A stretch of 64,000 nucleotides of DNA, from positions 25,523 through 89,522 of the forward strand of contig DAOLIT010000012.1 in NCBI GenBank assembly GCA_035328405.1, written 5' to 3'. The stretch comes from JAEUKA01 sp035328405. Lineage in GTDB: Bacteria; Myxococcota_A; Polyangia; Palsa-1104; JAEUJZ01. The notes under the pieces were generated by a model. The model searched no databases and was not told where the DNA came from. It saw nothing but the letters and a program-made list of their open reading frames with translations. Positions 59,305 through 64,000 of the stretch are shown one piece after another (position 1 is the stretch's first letter; each line of letters begins with the position of its first letter). The translations under genes were made by a program, and so were the position numbers.

Positions 59305-62300
59305 ATGATTGGCAATCTCATCAAGAAACTGTTTGGTACCAGCCACGAACGCGAAGTTCGTCGTCTGCAACCGCTGGTCGCTCGCATCAACCAACTTGAA
59401 GAAACTTTTAAGAAAAAGACCGACGCAGAACTCGGCCAAATGACCGCCGGGTTTTATGAACGTCTCGACAACGGCGAGCCGCTCGACAGTTTGATTCCCG
59501 AGGCGTTTGCTTCGGTGCGTGAAGCAAGTCGGCGCGTGCTGAACATGCGGCACTACGACGTGCAGCTCATCGGCGGAATGGTTCTGCACCGAGGGGCCAT
59601 CGCCGAAATGAAAACCGGCGAGGGAAAAACACTGGTTGCGACGTGCCCGCTCTACCTCAATGCGCTTTCCCGCAAAGGTGCCCACCTGATTACGGTGAAC
59701 GACTACCTGGCGATGCGCGACGCGGAGTGGATGGGTCGCGTGTACAAGTTTTTGGGTATGTCCGTCGGAACGATCGTTCACGGTCAGTCGGACATCGAAA
59801 AACAAGCCGCCTACCGTTGCGACATCACCTACGGAACAAACAACGAGTTCGGTTTCGACTATTTGCGCGACAACATGAAAGAGTCGATCGAACGCTATGT
59901 GCAACGGGAATTGCACTACGCGATTGTCGATGAAGTGGACTCGATTCTGATTGATGAGGCGCGCACGCCGCTCATCATTTCGGGCCCTGCCGAACAGTCC
60001 GCGCAACTTTATTACAAGGTCAATTCAATCATTCCCCGTCTGAAAAAAGACATCGATTACACGGTGGATGAAAAACACCACTCGGCGGTTCTGACCGATT
60101 CGGGCGTCGAGAAAGTCGAAAAACTGCTCAGCATTCACAACCTGTACGACGCGCAAAACATCGAGTGGAACCACCACGTCCAGCAAGCCTTGCGTGCGCA
60201 CACGCTGTACAAAAAAGATGTGAACTACATGGTCACGGACGACGGGAAGGTCGTGATCATCGACGAGTTCACGGGACGACTGATGCCGGGCCGACGCTGG
60301 TCCGACGGTTTGCACCAAGCCATCGAAGCCAAGGAGGAAGTGCAAATCGAAGAGGAAACGCAAACGCTCGCGACGATTTCCTTCCAAAACTTGTTCCGTT
60401 TGTACAAAAAGCTCGCCGGCATGACGGGCACCGCCGACACCGAAGCCGAGGAATTTCACAAAATTTACAAACTCGACGTGGTGATGATTCCGACGAATCT
60501 GGCGATGGTGCGCAAAGACTTCCCCGATCTCGTTTACAAAAACGAGCGAGGCAAGTTCAGGGCTGTCATCGAGGAAATTGCGGAATGCCACGAACGAGGC
60601 CAGCCCGTTCTTGTCGGTACGGTCAGCGTCGAAAAGAGCGAAGTCCTGTCGGCCATGCTGAAGAAAAAAGGCATCCCGCACAACGTGCTGAACGCCAAAG
60701 CACACGCTCGAGAAGCTGCAATCGTCGCGCAAGCCGGTGCCAGCAAAATGGTCACGATTGCGACCAACATGGCAGGCCGAGGCACCGACATTTTGCTCGG
60801 TGGCAACCCCGAATTTATGGCGCGCACCGAAGTGTACGGCGAAGAAATGGCGTGCCGACCCGGTGCATGCGACGAAACAGCCGAGGCTTACAAAACGGCG
60901 CTCAGCAAATTCCGCAAAACCACCGAGGAAGACAAGGCCATCGTCCGGCAGGCGGGCGGTTTGCACATTTTGGGCACCGAACGCCACGAGTCGCGCCGCA
61001 TCGACAACCAACTTCGCGGTCGAGCAGGCCGTCAGGGCGATCCGGGGTCGTCTCGGTTTTATCTATCGCTCGAAGACGACCTGCTCAGGATTTTCGGCGC
61101 GGAACGAATCACGGGTCTTATGGAACGACTCGGGATGGAAGAGGACGTGCCTATCGAGCACTCGATGGTCAACCGAGCCATCGAAAACGCGCAGCGCAAA
61201 GTCGAAGCGCATCACTTCGACATGCGGAAGCACTTGCTCGAATACGACGACGTGATGAACCAACAGCGCAAGAGCATCTATGCGCTGCGTCGTGCGGTGC
61301 TCGAGGGCAATCTGCCGGGCTTTGATGTCGAGGCGATTCTCAAAGGCACCGTCCAGGTCGCGCAAGCGCCGCAAGTCAACGAGGACAGCAACGAGCATCA
61401 GGTAGCCGCGCCGCCTCCGTCTGTCGATAAGGTCAAAGCCGAATACGACAATTGGCGCGAGCGCCTTGAGCCCGTCGTCACGGTCATTGTCGATGCGTTT
61501 TGGGACACGCCGCAAACAGACGAGCAAACAGACGACGCTCACTTTGGGGACACTCCCGGTGAAATCCAAAAACCGCAGCCCAAAAAGGAAGGGCCGGGGC
61601 GTTTGCGCGATGCGCGGGCGCTGACGCACGAGCTGTATCGTCGCTTCGGATCGGTCATCGAATTTCAGTCCGAAGAGCACACCAAGAAGAAGAAGATCAT
61701 TTCCAAAATCGTTCACGGAACAGCCGTGTCGCTGTGTCAGCAGCGAAAGCGCGTGTTCGATTTGGCGTACGACCTTGTAGAGAAAATTGTCGTCGAGTAC
61801 TGCCCCGAAGATCGCACGCCGGATGATTGGGATTTGACCGCGCTCGAGACTGCTCTCAAGGATCAGTTCGGTGTCTCGATTTCCTTCCAAGACGTGGGTC
61901 AAGAAGCCAGCGCCATCGCCGACAAAGCCTGGGAGCACATCGAAAAACAAACCGAGGCGCGAGAAGCCGAGCTGGGTTTGGCGTTCCTCTATTTCGCCCG
62001 GCACTTTTGGCTGGAAGAAATCGACGCACAGTGGATCGACCATTTGAAAGGCATGGACCACCTGCGCGAGGGCATCGGCCTGCGCGGCTACGGTCAAAAG
62101 GACCCGAAACAGGAGTACAAAAAAGAGGGCTACAACATGTTTTTGCAGATGATGGACACCATCTCGCAAAACGTGGCACGCAAGCTCTATTTGGTGCGGA
62201 TGGATCAACAGGGTCCGGTGGAGACACCCGAACAAGAGGCCGAACAGAAATTGCCGGAATTTCGCCACAAGGCCCGCCGGATTGTCTTGCACCACCAGTC

Positions 62301-62487
62301 CACGCCGACCTCGGGCAGCGAAGAGGAACAAGCGGCAGCAGACAGCAAAGAGGCGGGACAGCAAGACGACGGGGGCAACAAGCCCAAACCCGCTCGCCGA
62401 GAGGAACAAAAGGTCGGTCGCAACGAGCCCTGTCCGTGCGGTTCAGGCAAGAAGTACAAAAAGTGCCACGGCGCAAACGCGACATAG
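59305..62487 (+). CDS. secA: Preprotein translocase ATPase SecA
   Basis: 1060 residues, longer than the usual 850-930. SecA pushes unfolded precursors through SecYEG. Walker A MKTGEGKT (102-109), DEVDSILIDEARTPL, the second nucleotide-binding domain with NMAGRGTDI and HESRRIDNQLRGRAGRQGDPG, and the C-terminal helical scaffold with HFWLEEIDAQWIDHL. The extra length is mostly an insertion of about 130 residues after EYDDVMNQQR (roughly 669-800) that is acidic and Pro-rich in part. The C-terminus carries the zinc-binding SEC-C motif (CPCGSGKKYKKCHG) used to bind SecB or phospholipid. AAGG seven bases before the ATG. Essential housekeeping gene. Confidence 0.97.
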   Translation: MIGNLIKKLFGTSHEREVRRLQPLVARINQLEETFKKKTDAELGQMTAGFYERLDNGEPLDSLIPEAFASVREASRRVLNMRHYDVQLIGGMVLHRGAIAEMKTGEGKTLVATCPLYLNALSRKGAHLITVNDYLAMRDAEWMGRVYKFLGMSVGTIVHGQSDIEKQAAYRCDITYGTNNEFGFDYLRDNMKESIERYVQRELHYAIVDEVDSILIDEARTPLIISGPAEQSAQLYYKVNSIIPRLKKDIDYTVDEKHHSAVLTDSGVEKVEKLLSIHNLYDAQNIEWNHHVQQALRAHTLYKKDVNYMVTDDGKVVIIDEFTGRLMPGRRWSDGLHQAIEAKEEVQIEEETQTLATISFQNLFRLYKKLAGMTGTADTEAEEFHKIYKLDVVMIPTNLAMVRKDFPDLVYKNERGKFRAVIEEIAECHERGQPVLVGTVSVEKSEVLSAMLKKKGIPHNVLNAKAHAREAAIVAQAGASKMVTIATNMAGRGTDILLGGNPEFMARTEVYGEEMACRPGACDETAEAYKTALSKFRKTTEEDKAIVRQAGGLHILGTERHESRRIDNQLRGRAGRQGDPGSSRFYLSLEDDLLRIFGAERITGLMERLGMEEDVPIEHSMVNRAIENAQRKVEAHHFDMRKHLLEYDDVMNQQRKSIYALRRAVLEGNLPGFDVEAILKGTVQVAQAPQVNEDSNEHQVAAPPPSVDKVKAEYDNWRERLEPVVTVIVDAFWDTPQTDEQTDDAHFGDTPGEIQKPQPKKEGPGRLRDARALTHELYRRFGSVIEFQSEEHTKKKKIISKIVHGTAVSLCQQRKRVFDLAYDLVEKIVVEYCPEDRTPDDWDLTALETALKDQFGVSISFQDVGQEASAIADKAWEHIEKQTEAREAELGLAFLYFARHFWLEEIDAQWIDHLKGMDHLREGIGLRGYGQKDPKQEYKKEGYNMFLQMMDTISQNVARKLYLVRMDQQGPVETPEQEAEQKLPEFRHKARRIVLHHQSTPTSGSEEEQAAADSKEAGQQDDGGNKPKPARREEQKVGRNEPCPCGSGKKYKKCHGANAT

Positions 62488-62508
62488 GCGTTCTGAGAGG
62501 TGAACCGC

Positions 62509-63192
62509 ATGCGGGTTTGGTTTCGATTCGATCGTCTGTTTCCCTCTCGGTTTTGGGTGTGGGGTGCGTGTTTGGGCATCTTGGGGGGCCTTTGGGGGTG
62601 CCATCCCAAAACGGCCCCCTCGGAAGGCGATGCACCGGACCTTTCCCAACTGGTGCGCGACTTGGGAAGCTGCGTGTCCGAGGCAGCCAACTTGATCCGA
62701 AACCCCGGTTTTGAAGCACCAAGCACCGAGCTTGATGGAAACGGAAAAGCGAACAACACCGGGAATCCCGCGAGTTCGATTCCCAATTGGGATGGCTGCT
62801 GTAGCCAAGCCGGCGGCGGAACCACCTGGGTCATCGCAACGACCTCTCCCAAGTGCGGGACGCGGGCGCTGTCGGTCCAAAGCACAAGCGCCAACGCCAA
62901 CGTCCTCAATCAAAGCCTGCCGCTGTCGAGTCAGGTCGGCAAAACGCTGCTCGCCTCGGCCTTTGTATTTGTGCAGTCCGTTTCGGGTGCTGGGCAGCTT
63001 GGCATCGACGTGTGGGACGACCAAGCCAAGAAAGTCATCGCGAGCTCGGTGCCGGTCAAAAACACGACGCCGGACTGGTTCAAAGTAGACCTGTCGGTGC
63101 CGATTCCTGCCGGTGGAAACCTGCAACTTCGGATCACGTCCTCGGGAACGCTCACGGCACTCGTAGACGATCCCATCGCCCAAGTGCGGTAG
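62509..63192 (+). CDS. Lipoprotein with carbohydrate-binding-like fold
   Basis: 227 residues from ATG at 62509 (GAGAGG upstream); a GTG at 62500 is possible. Lipobox LWGC (Cys31). A short linker is followed by NLIRNPGFEAP, a segment that opens many CBM4/CBM_16-type jelly-roll domains, and by SVQSTSANANVLNQSLPL, QLGIDVWDDQ and NLQLRITSSG strands of that fold. The domain fills most of the mature protein, and no catalytic domain is attached. It probably binds polysaccharide or another ligand at the cell surface. It lies 21 bases after secA but shares no functional link. Confidence 0.75.
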   Translation: MRVWFRFDRLFPSRFWVWGACLGILGGLWGCHPKTAPSEGDAPDLSQLVRDLGSCVSEAANLIRNPGFEAPSTELDGNGKANNTGNPASSIPNWDGCCSQAGGGTTWVIATTSPKCGTRALSVQSTSANANVLNQSLPLSSQVGKTLLASAFVFVQSVSGAGQLGIDVWDDQAKKVIASSVPVKNTTPDWFKVDLSVPIPAGGNLQLRITSSGTLTALVDDPIAQVR

Positions 63193-63330
63193 CCCCGAGC
63201 CCAAGTCAACACGCCTTCGGTTCCACCGCACGCGAGTTTTCTGTGACAGGGCCAGCGGTTGGCGGGCTTGAGGCTTTGGGAAGACCTGCTCGTACCCCCA
63301 TCGTGCGAGTAGCATGCTCGCATCCGAGCA

Positions 63331-63516
63331 ATGGTGCTCTGTTCCGCGTCCTGTCTCGTGATGGTTGGCGCCTCCGTCTTTGGCGGCAACGTCGGTCGCG
63401 TCAGTCCCCTGTGGCTGCTCAGTAGTTACCTGCTCATCTCCATTGCAGATCTATGTGTTTCCCCGATTGGATTTTCGCTAGTGAGTCGACTCGCACCGCC
63501 GAAAATCGTTGGCGCT
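63331..63516 (+). pseudogene. Fragment of a POT-family peptide transporter
   Basis: The frame reads VSPLWLLSSYLLISIADLC then SPIGFSLVSRLAPPK, which matches the conserved late-helix region of proton-dependent oligopeptide transporters (VSPLWLxxSYxLxxxGELxxSPxGLxxVxKLAPxR). A full member has about 450-500 residues; here only about 60 are present, with no matching sequence before it and loss of similarity right after PPKIVGA. So this is a decayed remnant, or a piece joined by rearrangement or misassembly. Confidence 0.65.
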
Positions 63517-64000
63517 GCGGGAGCCAGCCAAGCGACGAGCCCGGCCATCAGCGCCAACCGCGAGCGAAACGTACATGCCACTTCCACTGGCGGTGTATGG
63601 CAAACACAAGGAATTCTTCCCCACGGGGGGCTCTTATGCAGGTCTCTGCGGTCGCGCGCCTGCGGGCTGGCACTTCTGGGGATGTAGAGGACGCTGTGGC
63701 GCGGCTGCGTGAGCAGAGCAACGCGGAACCGAAGAACCCATGGCTGAAGACGAGCCACCCGCGCTCGGGCGCACGAAAGGTGACAGCCGAGTATCGATAG
63801 GCTGCTGGCGCTTCCGCACTCATATGCTCCAGGGCCCAGAGCACCGGGGAACGACGGGCCAGTTCCTGCTTTTGCGCTTCGAGCGCTGCCAGTTCCGCCT
63901 CGGCCTCATGGACGCCACAAACGGATGGGTGCTGCCGCCGCCCCACGCGCGCCGGTTTGCCAAATCCGTTTCTGCGGTCGCCGCACAGGCCTTTCTTCCG
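63517..64000. other. Unassigned right edge of the window
   Basis: 484 bases after the transporter fragment. Several short frames on both strands are open, including one to the window edge on the minus strand with an Ala/Glu-rich LAALEAQKQELARRSPVLWALEHM stretch read leftwards, which could be the end of a gene lying mostly outside. Nothing can be assigned. By eye the sequence is more GC-rich than the preceding region. Confidence 0.4.

Noticed and set aside
1..64000. tRNA, rRNA, insertion sequences, integrases or prophage genes
   Set aside because: None was recognised when reading both strands; I cannot exclude a divergent tRNA without a covariance search.

Overview
The window looks like a scaffold from a myxobacterium-like (Myxococcota) genome, quite possibly an assembled metagenome: it contains a 100-base N gap at 38519-38618. 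The evidence is the gene content: many cysteine-lipidated proteins of propeller, EGF and Cys-rich types, three eukaryote-like Ser/Thr kinases (one with a PEGA-like tail, one with an N-terminal zinc ribbon), a caspase-family protease, a CotH-type kinase and an NtrC-family regulator. By eye the base composition is moderately GC-rich. No tRNA, rRNA, CRISPR array, insertion sequence or phage gene was recognised.

Layout. 1-3.5 kb: an EGF-repeat lipoprotein cut by the window edge, divergent from a CotH-like lipoprotein. 3.6-7.1 kb: a minimal cell-division cluster (rsmH, ftsL, ftsI). 7.2-15.5 kb: a Cys-rich lipoprotein behind a possible sigma-54 promoter, then on the minus strand an agmatinase-family enzyme, yggS, an MlaF-like ATPase, glgA, a hypothetical gene and a large propeller lipoprotein. 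15.8-24.1 kb: an unknown membrane protein, a GH57 branching enzyme coupled to an unusual RibF-DUF4912 fusion, a TMEM43-like protein, an MHS transporter and two small orphan ORFs that share an N-terminal motif. 24.6-30.7 kb: a tight plus-strand signalling operon (response regulator, two-helix protein, Na+/solute symporter-histidine kinase, 86-residue protein, minimal chemotaxis-type receptor, cupin lipoprotein). 30.7-38.3 kb: SprT-DUF2786 protein, an unknown gene, cardiolipin synthase with ftsH, a small ORF and a phosphatase-superfamily protein. 38.4-40.2 kb: a tandem repeat array broken by the assembly gap, then an NtrC-type regulator.

40.5-46.3 kb is the most suggestive accessory locus: a propeller lipoprotein and a membrane-anchored caspase-like protease read one way. 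Reading the other way from the same short intergenic region are a Ser/Thr kinase fused to a catalytically dead FGE/SUMF1 domain and a translationally coupled DUF4384 lipoprotein. 46.5-53.3 kb holds a DctA-type transporter, a LolA-like protein and two more Ser/Thr kinases. 53.5-63.2 kb holds an exported protein, a phosphohexomutase, an apparently isolated hypF, a metallophosphoesterase, secA with a large insertion, and a lipoprotein. The last 0.8 kb carries a fragment of a POT peptide transporter and nothing else I can assign.

Themes: cell envelope and division (ftsI/L, ftsH, secA, cls), glycogen metabolism (glgA, GH57 with DUF4912) and dense signalling. The best candidates for undescribed systems are the symporter-kinase/receptor/cupin operon and the caspase/kinase-pseudoFGE/DUF4384 locus.
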